Positions 1 through 11,359 of a stretch of DNA of 23,571 nucleotides are shown one piece after another. The stretch is from Tieghemiomyces parasiticus (Eukaryota > Kickxellomycota > Dimargaritomycetes > Dimargaritales > Dimargaritaceae). How positions within the stretch are numbered: position 1 is the first letter of the stretch; each line of letters starts with the position of its first letter. Position numbers and translations under genes: made by a program. A model generated the notes under the pieces. That model had not been told where the DNA came from, made no database searches, and worked only from the letters and a program-made list of their open reading frames with translations. Where the stretch lies: the NCBI GenBank assembly GCA_027575765.1, contig JANBPT010000773.1, forward strand, positions 1 through 23,571, read 5' to 3'.

Positions 1-301
1 TTAGCCTACATACCCAGTCCCACTATTGGCAACGGTAAGATCCCCTCACTCGGGCCAACCTGCACATACTAATGAATAGCTCCCTCCTCCTCCTCGCCGA
101 GTGCCCGTTCCTACGTACTGGCGTAGGCATTATTCGGCTGGTGTGAGCGTATACTGCTCCCTTTCCCCCCTGCATGAGTTGCGCCAAGCCTAGCGGGGAT
201 AAGTATCCCCATTTTGCCCCAAAGTAACCTTATCACCCGACTCATTCCCCAAACCTTGGCCACTCGTTTCATCCACGGGCTGCCTATTTACTACAACCAT
301 C

Positions 302-967
302 TTGGATGAGCCCCTTATAGAGCGAGCCTCCACATTCCGCAACCTGAATCATGTGCTAAACCGGCTGGACAAGCAAGAAGGAAACCATTGGTCGCCCAGC
401 CTCCCGTTCACCCGTATTTTATCCAACAGCCCCTTTTCCTCCCCCACGGCCGCCGAGCCAAGCCCCTTCGTGGCGACCGAAGAGCCAACCGCTGGTTCGT
501 TATGGGGGGAGGCGGAACGGGCCTACCAGGAGTACCAAAAGTATGCTCATGCCCAGGCGGTACCGGCGGATACCATGAAACCTACCGAGTATAGGCCTTT
601 AGAGGCCTGGGAGGAGCTTCTGATGCACCAGGAACCCCAGCTCACCAGCTTTGTGGGTTCGGCGGCAGCGCCAAGTTCTAAACCCCTTTCTCTCCCGGCA
701 GGCCACCTCCCCGCCGCGCGATTCAGTATCGTACCGGATAAATCGTCGAAGAAGGTGGACTGGACCGTGACAGAGCGGATGCCGCGGCCCTTGGCTGTGG
801 TACTCACCAGAGTCAGTCAGGTGGCCGGCGGTCCTGTGAGTATCCTGACCCGTCAGATCAAGGCCATTATGGTGAGGATGCGGAGAGAGATGCCAAGACT
901 AGTCGAATTAAGTATTAGGACACAGGGGACGCATCAGCCGGATAGTTCCCAAACCTCTTCACGGTAG
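302..967 (+). CDS. Probable 3' exon of a gene of unknown function
   Basis: The frame is open from 203 (in-frame TAA at 200-202) to the TAG at 965-967. Codon use is like that of the two large genes: many GCC, CCC, ACC, GAG and CTG codons. The product has a Ser/Pro/Thr-rich first half, an acidic amphipathic stretch (AERAYQEYQKYAHAQ) and a basic C-terminal segment (RQIKAIMVRMRREMPRL). No signal peptide or known family is visible. Position 302 is TTG, not a credible start in a fungus; the first in-frame ATG is at 572, well after coding-like sequence has begun. I therefore infer an upstream exon. Acceptor-like AG sites lie at 309-310 and 319-320 (CCCCTTATAG). One phase-compatible model joins ATG 72 through 114 to 321, but its donor (GTACTG) is weak. 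Coding status is moderately likely; the 5' boundary is unknown. Confidence 0.5.
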   Translation: MDEPLIERASTFRNLNHVLNRLDKQEGNHWSPSLPFTRILSNSPFSSPTAAEPSPFVATEEPTAGSLWGEAERAYQEYQKYAHAQAVPADTMKPTEYRPLEAWEELLMHQEPQLTSFVGSAAAPSSKPLSLPAGHLPAARFSIVPDKSSKKVDWTVTERMPRPLAVVLTRVSQVAGGPVSILTRQIKAIMVRMRREMPRLVELSIRTQGTHQPDSSQTSSR

Positions 968-1000
968 CGAGGCCATTTTCCCCGGTCGGAGTTGGAGGGA

Positions 1001-1012
1001 GGGGGGGGGGGG
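1001..1012 (+). repeat. Homopolymer G12 tract
   Basis: Twelve consecutive G lie 34 bases after the stop codon of the first open frame, and a shorter GGAGGGA stretch precedes them. It is a simple-sequence tract and a likely place for length polymorphism or sequencing error. No function is inferred. Confidence 0.85.
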
Positions 1013-4000
1013 TTCCGGCGTTTTTAAGTCCCAACACCGAATAGGCGATATTACGTACTGCCATACTGGGCTGCTGGCCAGTTCTTCCGGATGGTACGCC
1101 GTAGGTACCGCAAGGCTGGACGCACCTACAGCAGATTGACTGCATTTTGTGCGTAATAAACACGCGACTATGCGTAAGCACTACCTGTTTCATACCGAAT
1201 CTGGTCGGTGAATCTTGAAGGTAGGAGATGGGGGGTAGCTTACGACAGCATAGCCGAGGACGACAGGTTGACACCGCAACTAGCGGTGGGACTACAGATA
1301 GTGGGTATCCTCAATGCAGCCAGCTGAACTGGTCCATCCTACTACCATTTTGGCCGTGTCGGGCCAATCGTTCAGTTACTGGCTATGAACTGGCCGAACA
1401 ACGCTTACGGTCGAAGATTAGAGTTTCCACATACGGCGAAGGGTGGGCCGGGCTCAATATACCGCTTAATGTACCGGGTGTACCATGCATAGTCCGAGCA
1501 GTGGAGGGGGGAGGACTTGACTAAATCTTAACCTGCTTACCTATTAACCCCTCCCTTAGCTTCCATTACCGTCCACTCAGTTCTCAATCCCTTTGGAGGA
1601 CCCTCTCCTTTGTTTCAGTGTCAGTCTCAAGGTAGGGTGCAACCCATTCGCTTACCTATTCACGATATCATCTGGCCAGCTTGGAACGTTACCCTCCGGG
1701 TTGTGACGCTTAGGTCGAGTTTTCTCCCTGGCCTCTACGAGCTGAGGAGTAAATGACCTGCCGCTTGCTGCAAGTGCATGCCAAAAGTTGCCTCGGTGTG
1801 CATATAGGTCGGAAAGGTTGGGCATTGCCAGTTGGTAGAGAGGTTAGACATTTTCGAGGGGGATGGGCCAGTGGCGGACTCGGCGAGGAGAAAAAAAAAG
1901 TGAACAACTGATGTCTGAACTCGTAGTACTGGTGATGTGAGAGGGTGTAGCGATTGAATAGCGCAGTTGGGGTAATCGCCCCTGTTAAGTTTAATAAAAG
2001 GCCGCTGTATTAGGAGAGAAAGGCCTCATCCATATTCTTTTCACTCAGTACTATGTACCTGGAACGAATGGGTCGGAAAACAGCATGAGCGATTCGACTT
2101 GCCATGTATCATAACTGACGGGAACTCGCCCTAGTCTGAGAGTCGATAAAACGAATATAACGCCATAGCTCTCCCCTTGGATTGGCGGTGACCTCGGTCG
2201 ATTATAAGAAGGGTGAGGTAGAATGATGGTTGTCAGTCAAGTAGCTAAGTGTCACTTTGGATCGGCGAGGTGAAGTGCTTTCAAATATACTCTAAAACTC
2301 AAGTGATCGTCAAAAGCCAATGCCCAAGGGCGGTATGCGATCAGTACTGTAGAACATTATAATCCAGTCGTGCGTAAGGTGGTGCGCTGCTAACAAAGCC
2401 TTCCAGGGCAACCTGTTAATAAACGTAACTAGCGGGCGGCACTGCTTATCGATGCAGTTTGTTGGGGATTGCCGCTTGGCATAGAGCCCACCCGTTACAT
2501 CATTCCTAATCGCCAACCAACTGACCAGTCTATCAACTCGTCAGCGTTCGGGAAAGATACGACAGGGGTCCGCGGGTTCTCGGGGTGATTGAGTTCTCCT
2601 TAACAATTTAGGTACGCTGGCAGACAGCAATGTGAAGACTATATTAATGGACCTCCGGTGTACCGGCTAGCCTAATGCTACTCACCAAGGCCAGGCCGAT
2701 CATCCTAATGCTCTTCGTCACCGATCTCATCACTGGGTCCCTTGGCGAGGCATAGCAGTTCCAAGCTGACGAGCCTCATGATGGGGGTACATCATACCAT
2801 ATAGCCCAGGTTGATTTGTTTGTGAACCCCTTGTTCACACGCACCGTATTTTTTAGTGCGCTCCATTGGGAAGGGGGTGACAAGAACTAATGACCAGGGC
2901 AGTAGTAGCCCACCCTCGCCCAAGTGCCACCCTACATCTGCATACCCCCCCATTGACGGCCTACACTGCCCGCCCCATTTATGTTCTAGGCCTAATTTTG
3001 GTACTGCCAAGTCATCCACGGGCAGCATCCGTCCTTGACTCCTTAACCATACTCCCACCCCATTCCTATTGTTGGCAGCGAGAGCGGTTCCAGCAACTCC
3101 CCTCGCCGGGAACCTGCTTACCGCTAGGGATCCCAAGTTGAGCCACCAATTAGTATGCCCAGTCGCTGCAAGGTCAATCTCTACCCAAGCCACCGGCAGA
3201 CCGACCAGAGGTCAGCCGAACCTGAGACGGTCCTTGTGCTAACTCTTACCCGATTCCATCGACCGTAGTTTTTTATCCGTAACTAAAAGCTCCGGGCCCG
3301 AGCAGAAGTCGTTGTGGGACCAACGGCCGACATTAATGGGGGTGACGTACCAACCTCGGACGATGGTGCGCCGGAATAGATCAATTGTCTGCCTACTCAG
3401 CAGCCCCTTCCCCCTGCCCCTCACCAGGGTTGTACCGCTAGCCCTTTAGCACTACAACTGGCGTATGTCGGGCCGACCGCACCGGTCCGTCCCACTGCAC
3501 ACGTTTGTGCTCTGCCCACATTGTACCCCTCCCCCTCTTACTCGGCTCGTCTCTATGGACTACGGCACACACTGATGCTGCAGCCCTGACCTCTCCCGTC
3601 TCCGTCACCCTTGAAGCCCTTCACACTGGGGCGAGCGGCGCCCGCCCTTACCGTGCCTGCGGTGCTAACGTAACCTTTTGACACACTCAACTACCGCCTC
3701 CACAAAGGAGGTAGCACCTGTGCCCTCTTCAGATCATCGACAGCGGATAGGCGCGCCCGAAATACAAGGGGATATGCGAGATAGCAGAGGCAAGCTAAGG
3801 ATGAAGAGGCAACATAGGGAGGCGAGTGAACTAGGATCTAGTATGGGCCAATCGGGAGGCGCATCTTCCCCTCCCTCCACTGTCCTTCCAAGGTAACTGT
3901 CGTTGCAGTCGCCTCTGCGTGTATGTATACGTGTCCATCTGTAGGCTGTCCATTTAGGAGCGGCGGAGCCGGGGCTAAAGTGACCCCCCCTTAAACAGAA

Positions 4001-5661
4001 TCAATATATAGCCCACTCACCCTGTTTGAAGACGCCACCGGTGCGTTCCCTTCCACCAGGGAATGTTTATCCGCAGGTACCACCGCCAGGGTCAAGGGAA
4101 AGAGCTGGTACAAGGTATCAAATATGTCGGAGTGGTGGATATCGAGGTGTCATTTATCCTGTAATTGGGGCTCCAGTAACTCTCTTTCCTCGGCTAATTG
4201 CCTCGCCAATACTCGTAGTTCGCCCCTCCGGCCTAATCTTGAGGTTACAATTCTCACCTACCGACGCCACGCCACCGACACGAGCTGGTCTCGAACAGGT
4301 TAGAAGGTTAGTTTGCCCATCCTCTCTAGTGGACCCACGGCCACTGTCTCTCAACTGCAACAAGATTGCGCCATCAGCTCCACCTTAACTACATCTGCAT
4401 GCCTCCTTTACCTCCTTGCACCCCTCCAATCGTACCACAGGTGTTAGTCTAGCGTCGCTATAACAGGGTCATTCGTGAGGACCAGGTCCACGATGCATCG
4501 ATTAAGCGCACCTACATGTGCAGATGCACGCCCGGAAGGCCTTGAAAGCTGCCACGTTGATATAATTTAGCTGGCTGCTGAGTCGTGACATCAATGTGCG
4601 CAAGTGGCCTTCTTTGGCACCCTAACCACTGAGACTCGCTTAGGACTGCAATACGGTATTTATTTTTCTTGTTAGAGTTAGACACTGTGAACAATATTCC
4701 TGGCGAGGACTACTATTCATAAATTGAGGTCCGTCTTCCACCGTCCGACGTTTCTTCCCGGGCGGAAACCTCCCCTCCCCATCCCCGCTCTGGATTATAC
4801 ACAGTCCAATTTCTGGCGATGTCTCGCCCCCCTGATTCGTTTATGCAAGCCTCGGGGTCAAGGAAGGGTAAGGGGCGCATTAATGCGGCCTTCCTATTTG
4901 GTCACGTTCACCTCGTCCGATGATGCCTTGGCTAAGGTCGCGTTAGCCCACTTGTGTAGAGTTGGAGTAAAAAGAAGTGCCAGGAGTAAGGTCAGGCGAC
5001 GAAGAGATGAGGGTGGGTAGGCGCTAGAGACGACGTGGTCCGCCTGCCGTCTCCTCTCCCCGACAGTCGGTCGAGTGTTTTCTATCAATCGAGACAGGGC
5101 GTAACCGGTCCAGGGAAATGTGTAGCCTCGCCCCTCAACCGCCGTAGTACATCCTTATAGCTAACCGACAGGCGAGCTTTACATTCGTGCTTGTATGACA
5201 GCAGCTGTTAACTAATTACTTTTTTAAGCAAGTAGTGTCGTTGAGGTGTTGGTGATCGTAACCGACTGGTTGTATATCAATACTTGAACGGGGGGGGGAA
5301 TGGCATCACTAAATTAATATTTATGTCCTGATGCTTTCTACGATCTTTCATGTATAGCTGATAGCAGAATTTGTTCGGCCGTGCGGGCGTGTCCCGCGTG
5401 TATTCGCCATTTTCTTGTGCTCTCCGCATGACTCTCCATTAGCTTAGGCCTTAATCTGGTCGTAGTCGAGGATAGGCACATGGCACAGGTGGGTCTCACC
5501 TTCCTCATTGTAAATGACAATCGTACTTCGCCAACGCACCTACGATATCTCTGGGGTGGCGGATGAGGTGCAACCTGGTTCTACGGATATTATCGACTGC
5601 ACAAGTCCCACGGAAATTTGTCGTGGCGGGTCTATCTGCTCCACCCCATCACGGCTACTGA

Positions 5662-5910
5662 GTGGTGTCGCGCAGTAGCGGCGATGGGCACTGCGCATGG
5701 ATTGCCCAGAGGCAGTACCATGCCGCCACTATTTTTTTTAGGATCGATGATTATGAGTTTCTCGATTTTCCTCAGCAGAACCGTGGTGTTCGCCCAATGA
5801 CTATAATTATATATCATTTAGTGGGGTTTTTTTTTACTGATGGTAAACCGGAAGGGCTGATGGTAATAAAACCTTCGCCGCGATTAATTGTGAGTACGTC
5901 GTTGGCCTAG
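5662..5910 (+). other. Weakly protein-like open frame, possible exon or remnant
   Basis: The frame is open for 82 codons between a TGA at 5659-5661 and a TAG at 5908-5910. It starts only with GTG, so it would need an upstream exon. The translation has the residue mix of a folded protein (for example FFRIDDYEFLDFPQQNRG, then a hydrophobic segment around MTIIIYHLVGFFF) instead of the Arg/Ser/Pro-rich texture of neighbouring chance frames. Its codons are AT-rich, unlike the two main genes, which argues against an ordinary host gene. I recognise no family; chance remains quite possible. Confidence 0.15.
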
Positions 5911-7439
5911 CGGCTTACATTACTAGGGCAGTCTAATATGGTGGCGGACTACACGCTACGAGCATGGCCCAGGCTTCAGGTTTGTACGTCAACAAAGCGA
6001 GAGGTCATGTAAGGCCTCGGTAGCTCAGCGTGGTTAGGATAGAACGCAGGATAGGTACGTAACATGCCCCCCTCCCATCCATTGTGACAATGGAGTACAT
6101 ATAGTGATATGCAGGAGATACATTTCTCACACACACCCTGGTGCAGTCACCACTACGACGGCGGCATAAATAGGAGTAAAACGAGGCAAAAGAAGGAATG
6201 GGCCAGCCGGGGAGGTGGACCCGGTGGGCCAATTCCCTAGAATCAGAGGGCACGCAACCCCATTTACTACTTTATCCCACCCTGTCTGGTCGATTTCGAT
6301 GCGTCAGGCTTGAAGATGGTTAGGGTAAGACATCGCCTTCAGCCAGAGTAGCGTCTTGATCTTGACAGGGAGGTGACCGTCATTCATATGAACGGCCATT
6401 TCCCTGCTTAGGCCCCACCATGACATTTGTCTGGCTAGTAAGTCTCAGGTGTGACACCATAGGGGGTGGTGAAGCATTGGGGGCAAGGCAGTCCATCGGC
6501 CCCGATTGGTTAAGGCCAACATCCAGCTGCGAATGAACTAAAATGGTCAACATGTGGTCATAACTGTCGGAGTACGGTCGGTACCATATCCACTCAATAA
6601 AGTCACCGGTAGCAAGTCTGCTGCAATATCCCAACATTGACCGGCCGACTTCCGTCGCCGAACGATGCATTCCACAAGAGAAGAGGGGAGGGTTTAACGG
6701 CTGATAAAGACGCTGGAAATGCACCACGATTTCAGCCTAAATATGGCTTACAAACAGTCCACCCGTGCACCGTCCAGCGTTAGGGCATTGGCGAGCCCAG
6801 CCCGGCTCATTCGTCCGCCTCATTAGGCGAGGGTAGTGATTTTCCTTCAAATACGTTAAATATTGGAAAGGAGGAAATGTGGCTGGAGAGGGGAGGGTAG
6901 CTGCGACGGGTGGAGGCGGGGCGGGAAGTTGTCGCGCGTATCGTAGGGTCATCGGTAGTAAAGCCTCCGCGTGATGCCGCGTGGGGGTGGGGTGGTCCAT
7001 TGTAGCAGATTGTACTACCCGGTTCTTTGACGACAGTGGCAGGAGGTAGACACCAAAATCATAGCCGTAGCCTTCATTCGCTATCATTGAGAACAGAGAC
7101 CGTTCATTCTCATTCGGTGCTGGTCCAAGTTGAAATTATGAGGGCACCATCCAGGACACCTTCGTTTCTCTTCCAGCCGTTTTCTTTCGCCAACGAGAAC
7201 AAACATCGTTGAAAGGCGGTTGAGTTGCTCGAGAACCAGTCCCAAAGTATTCAGTCGCCGGGTAGGCGGTTTCACTGAATTCAGCTGCGCGGCGGCGGAG
7301 AGATAGCAGTTCATGGTGAGATTACCTATCGGGGCCACCAAATTTAGGGAGAGAAACAGGTCAGTTGGGCTCGGTTCTTTGGAAAATATATACCAGAACC
7401 CATACAGTCCCTCCATTGACAGATCCAGCGGCTAGGAAT

Positions 7440-8135
7440 GGTATACGATATTCAGGGGTAGGTGGCCCACTGCCACCACCAACCGCTGCCGGACTTCCAC
7501 CCCTTAACTGCCGCCTCCGTTCGCCCTCTACCCTCACCCTAGACCTAGTGTTGCTCTGTTTTCCTTCCCCACTCTGGCCTTCTCCTCTTCGTGCCTTGGG
7601 TCCACTTTCTAATTACCATTTGGCTTCATTCACCTGGACAACCCCTCCCCCTAATGCCGGATTGTTTCCCGGGACCAACTGCGCGCAGTCAGTGTGAGGG
7701 TGGGCCGGGCCGCCACGAGTTCCACTCCTACGTTCTCCTCCACCCTGCAACTCCCATGGCGGATACGGCCGCACAGTTAGGACTCTGCAAGCGGCCCCCA
7801 TTTTCTACACCCTACTTTTCTCCCCAGCCAACCACAGTCCGGGAAGCTAGCCCCCTCCCTCTGCTTTAATCTTACCTACGACCCCACCCAGCTTTCCACC
7901 CCGCCCTTCTCCCCTTCAAAAAAAAGCCACCGTCCCCGAGGGCGGCCGGGGCGTATTTAAATCTAACCAGGCCCGCTCTCCTGCCTGTTGACGCACACAC
8001 CCAGCCCACCTGTACATAATTACTCTGCAACACCTACATCGTGCCGCTGCGCACCCCTACCTCTGACCTTGTCGTTACGGAACCGCCAGTTATCCCTCGC
8101 CTTACATATTTCTCGTCATTATCTATTTCGCTATT
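7440..8135 (+). promoter_or_regulatory. Pyrimidine-rich upstream and leader region of the APSES gene
   Basis: From about 7470 to 7920 the + strand is strongly C/T-rich (runs such as CCTTCCCCACTCTGG). A TATA-like box follows, and then a leader that stays pyrimidine-rich up to the ATG. No ATG occurs in any frame between 7985 and 8135, so ribosomes scanning from a start just downstream of the TATA-like box would meet 8136 first. Frames through this region (7365-7697, 7591-7869) look like by-products of the skewed composition. I could not find a perfect StuA-type CGCG element near the gene. Confidence 0.45.
7954..7962 (+). promoter_or_regulatory. TATA-like box upstream of the APSES gene
   Basis: TATTTAAAT sits in an otherwise GC-rich stretch (GGGGCG precedes it). 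It lies 174 bases upstream of the APSES start codon, giving a predicted leader of roughly 100-150 bases. The assignment rests on sequence resemblance and position only. Confidence 0.4.
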
Positions 8136-9578
8136 ATGGATTCTCATTACAATGCATACCATATGAACGGCGCCTATCAGGGTGGCGGTCACTGGCCCGT
8201 CGTGGCCCCGACCAACGCCAACTTTCTAAACAACTCATCGGTGGCCGCTGCTGCCGTGGGCCACTTCCCAGCGCACTGGCAGATGTTTGCTGGGGGTGCT
8301 GCCGGGATGCATCCAGCTGGTGAACACTACGGCCACCCGGCGTACCCGCGCGGTAAACTTTCCACGACGCTCTGGGAAGACGAGAACACCATGTGCTTCC
8401 AAGTCGACGTGCAAACCTTCTCGGTGGCCCGGCGCCAGGACGATAACTACGTCAACGGCACCAAACTACTCAACGTGACAGGTATGTCCCGCGGTAAACG
8501 CGACGGCATCCTGAAGGGCGTTCCCCACCGCCGCGTCATTAAGGTCGGCGCCATGCATCTCAAGGGCGTGTGGATCCCGTTCCCGCGCGCCAAGGCCCTG
8601 GCCATGCAGTACAATATCATTGATGTACTTTATCCGCTCTTTGTCGATAATCCTGCCGTCTACCTCAACTCGGTTAGTGATAGCAGCGCGAATGTCACGT
8701 CGGCAGTCACCGCCACGACCGGTACGGCTGCGGTATCGTCACCTACGGGCCACCATGTCGCAGGGTCTACCCTCACCACCCCGATCGCGCTCTCCCCAGC
8801 CTCCGCGGCCTCGACATCCACGCCGGGCTCCACGGCCGGGTCACCTGTCTTGGCCCCCGATATGTATCTCACCCCCAACGCCATGTCATACCGCCAGTCC
8901 CATGGGCTCACCAGTGTTGCTTCCACTGGACCCACGCGCTCGGCCGTGGTCAGCCCTTATAGCCGCCACGCCGCCCCGTCCCGGTACATGCCCTACGGCT
9001 ATGTCAATATGTCGCCTAGCCATGGTCGCGTCCCCACTGCCTACACCGCTGTAACCGGTAGTCCGCCCTCACTTCCCCCACCCTCTTCGGCTCACCACCA
9101 CCATCACCTCCACCACTATGCGCCCCAAACTACCCTTAGCCTACCGTCCACGGGTCCGAGCACGCCAACTATCACCGCCAACCCGACTACCGAAACGGGT
9201 GCGGATGGGTCTCCTAGCCATACGCACTTCCCGCGGAGTATGGTGGGCGACGTCAAGGCGTTTGGTAGCGGCGTCGAAGGTGGCTACGGTGGTCTGACCC
9301 ATTCATCGTACTCGCCCTACGCCATGGGCGACCACACCCACGCCTACCAAACCGCTGTGGTCAACCACCACTCGCAGCTCTCACAACTGGCCAGCGCCGC
9401 CGAGGGCATCACTCACTCGACTGATATCCTGACCGGTGTCGAAGCCTGCCAGAACACCTTTGAACATGCCAGCCTTCCTCCACCCTCCAGCAACGAATAT
9501 AATACGTTGTCCCACAGCGACGACGGAAACTCAGTTGGGTACAGCCAGGCCAAGGCTGATGATGACGTCGAAAACTAA
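8136..9578 (+). CDS. APSES-domain transcription factor (StuA/Phd1/Sok2/Efg1-like)
   Basis: The 480-aa product has one APSES DNA-binding domain at about residues 72-180. It shows the family signature almost intact: FSVARRQDDNYVNGTKLLN (95-113), then GMSRGKRDGILKG (116-128) and MHLKGVWIPFPRA (140-152), ending DVLYPLFVDN (163-172). These proteins are fungal nuclear regulators of development, hyphal growth and sporulation that bind MCB-like CGCG elements through a winged-helix-related fold; that role is family knowledge, not read from this sequence. The N-terminal 70 residues are Gly/Ala/His/Asn-rich. The C-terminal 300 are disordered (Ser/Thr/Pro/Ala-rich) with a His tract at 320-327, and there are no ankyrin repeats, so it is the StuA type and not the Mbp1/Swi4 type. 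The domain is uninterrupted, and no intron is needed. The start is the first ATG in the leader, and the frame closes with TAA. It is transcribed alone; its neighbours are kilobases away. Family assignment is very secure; an orthologous gene name is not. Confidence 0.96.
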   Translation: MDSHYNAYHMNGAYQGGGHWPVVAPTNANFLNNSSVAAAAVGHFPAHWQMFAGGAAGMHPAGEHYGHPAYPRGKLSTTLWEDENTMCFQVDVQTFSVARRQDDNYVNGTKLLNVTGMSRGKRDGILKGVPHRRVIKVGAMHLKGVWIPFPRAKALAMQYNIIDVLYPLFVDNPAVYLNSVSDSSANVTSAVTATTGTAAVSSPTGHHVAGSTLTTPIALSPASAASTSTPGSTAGSPVLAPDMYLTPNAMSYRQSHGLTSVASTGPTRSAVVSPYSRHAAPSRYMPYGYVNMSPSHGRVPTAYTAVTGSPPSLPPPSSAHHHHHLHHYAPQTTLSLPSTGPSTPTITANPTTETGADGSPSHTHFPRSMVGDVKAFGSGVEGGYGGLTHSSYSPYAMGDHTHAYQTAVVNHHSQLSQLASAAEGITHSTDILTGVEACQNTFEHASLPPPSSNEYNTLSHSDDGNSVGYSQAKADDDVEN

Positions 9579-10079
9579 TTTGATACAGCCCAATCCACCA
9601 CCACCCCTCCCCCTCTTCTCCCTAGCCATCGACCAAGTATTTCTACCCTTGCTATTACCTTCCCTCTATTCTCTTTTTGTACATCAAAATCTTTCAGCCC
9701 CTAGGGCTTTAGAGACCGAACTCTCACTCTTACGCGACCCTCTGTCGCATTGCGGACACTATATTTGCAGCAATACCTTTTTTCTTAGCGTGAACTGATC
9801 CTGTGTGCGTGCTATATATTAAACCGGAGTCCGAGGGAAAGACTTTAATTCACATAGCAGTCCGGTTAGACGTAGGCGTTGAATCATGCAATCCTCGAAG
9901 CGTATAGGTAACGAGCAATGCCGGCCGGTAAACCGTAGACCGAAATCACTTGGCAACCTGAAGACCACAGTTTTCAACCCCGCAGATATAAAGCAAGGCC
10001 TGATTTCAGCAATGATCACTACATATATCTACGACACTAGTAAAGCTCGAACTGGCTCCCAATCTATCACCCCCTTCCG

Positions 10080-10104
10080 ACTAGTAGAAGTATCGACTAC
10101 TAGT
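10080..10104. repeat. 8-bp perfect inverted repeat with 9-nt spacer
   Basis: ACTAGTAG at 10080-10087 is the exact reverse complement of CTACTAGT at 10097-10104, with AAGTATCGA between them. It could form a small hairpin or be a dimer-type protein site. It lies about 500 bases after the APSES gene and has no T-run after it. At 8 bp it may also be a chance palindrome. Confidence 0.5.
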
Positions 10105-10849
10105 GATCAGTCGTCCATGTCCCAAAGAGCCTAGAGCGGGATAGAATGGCCTTGTTGATTATTGATTACATGGCATGGTGCAACGCTACCCTACTTATGC
10201 ACTCAGCATATTGCGTCGTCGAGCGCTAGGAACGATATCAGCGTTATACACGCATCCACCACGGCCGGTTTTGCCCCTGAGGCAGCTTCACATGACCTAC
10301 CTTGAGCACACGCCCGCGTCCGCAACTTGCGAAGCCGAAGGGAGCCACCACCGTGACGAAGTGCTCCATCCTGCCTATTTTGAACCCTGCCCGGTAGTAT
10401 TTTTCCTGGGTATTTACGGGTTTGGGTTCACCCACCTTTCACTGCACCAACGACGCCGCAACTCATAACCATTACGTGATTAACTGGCTTCCGCAGAACT
10501 GTTTATCGCTCCACCTACGGGGCATTGGGGCTTCCCAAGTGATGCGCCACCCAACTGGCCTTCCAGCTGTGCCGTGTCCATCATTAACGTCACCGTCGCC
10601 TGGTTCAAGACGCAGAAGAATAGGGAGGGGCACCGCACAGTGAAACACTGCTCACTTTGTAGCGCCACCAGCGGCAGTTTCTTCATTATTAGGCGGGTGT
10701 TAATGGTTAGGGCCTTCATTGACAGCCGAGAGTATCAGGCGGGAAAAAAAAATTGACCCCCATGCCACAGTCTCCCTCCCTTCTATCCTTTCCATTTAAA
10801 CCGCACCGTCACCTTGGCCGCTCGAATAAGACCGGGCCCACGGTGGTAG

Positions 10850-11359
10850 ACGAGATGGGTGGGTAAATCCCGGGGCCACCCGCAGGGACCATTCCGCTCT
10901 ACGCCACCCGTATGCTACGATCCGTTGCACACGGACTATTCGGGTCCACTTGGCCGTGACCGTTTCGTCAACCATGGCACATCACCGTATGGTGCATTGA
11001 CATGCCAAGTAGGCAAGTTCACCATGAATGGCTGCTGCCCTGCGGGGCATCCTCGGCATATACATATAGACATCTTTGGTGAGGATCTTGGTGTGGTCTA
11101 CTATTTCGGACCAGGGCCACGGACGTCACTTGCCACCACCTTTAGTAATATCGGGTATAAGGGGAATACTGGCCAAGTGCCATTTTCTAGTATTTACCCA
11201 TAGAGAAAAAAAAGGGAGATCATCATGCCCGTAAACCAAACCGTGGGCAATATGGCTAAATTGGGAAGGACCGACTATGTGGGTCGTTCATCGGGGAAGG
11301 GCTATGCTGGGCTGCTCTTCACAGGGGTGCTGAATAATAGCAATCGAGGGGCTGCCTAA
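10850..11359 (+). pseudogene. Interrupted coding-like frame of unknown family
   Basis: One frame is open from the codon after a TAG at 10847-10849 to a TAA at 11357-11359, with a single in-frame TAG at 11201-11203. The two halves stay in the same frame across that stop. The first half (about 117 codons, no ATG at its left end) includes protein-like stretches such as HPRHIHIDIFGEDLGVVYYF. The second half has an ATG at 11225 and reads 44 residues rich in Gly, Asn and Ala, just after an A8 run. I recognise no family. It could be a decayed gene, a late exon plus a separate small frame, or chance; the match of frame across the stop is the only reason to join them. Confidence 0.2.

Larger units (their letters stand above)
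968..7440. other. Long stretch without a convincing gene
   Basis: No frame here combines an ATG, length and codon bias like the two main genes. The open frames are about 60-130 codons, mostly begin at TTG or GTG, and occur on both strands as expected by chance. Contents I can point to are a G12 run at 1001-1012, C-rich stretches near 2900-3140 and 3480-3660, a T9 run near 5827-5835, a tRNA A-box-like string at 6021-6039 and a weakly protein-like frame at 5662-5910. No transposase, reverse transcriptase or integrase motif is recognisable in any translated frame I read. Short multi-exon genes cannot be excluded by eye. Confidence 0.6.

Noticed and set aside
4026..4388. 120-codon Pro-rich plus-strand frame
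   Set aside because: It starts with TTG, a minus-strand frame of similar quality overlaps it, and no domain is visible.
7365..7869. Plus-strand frames of 92-110 codons in the APSES leader, considered as a Pro-rich gene or functional uORFs
   Set aside because: They follow from the C/T-skewed composition, overlap one another, and lie upstream of the TATA-like box at 7954, so they are probably not in the mRNA.
6320..10712. TTAGGG hexamers (6320, 6780, 10707) as possible telomeric tracts or autoregulatory Tbf1 sites
   Set aside because: They are single isolated copies at about the density expected for any hexamer in this length, with no tandem array and no cluster at either promoter.
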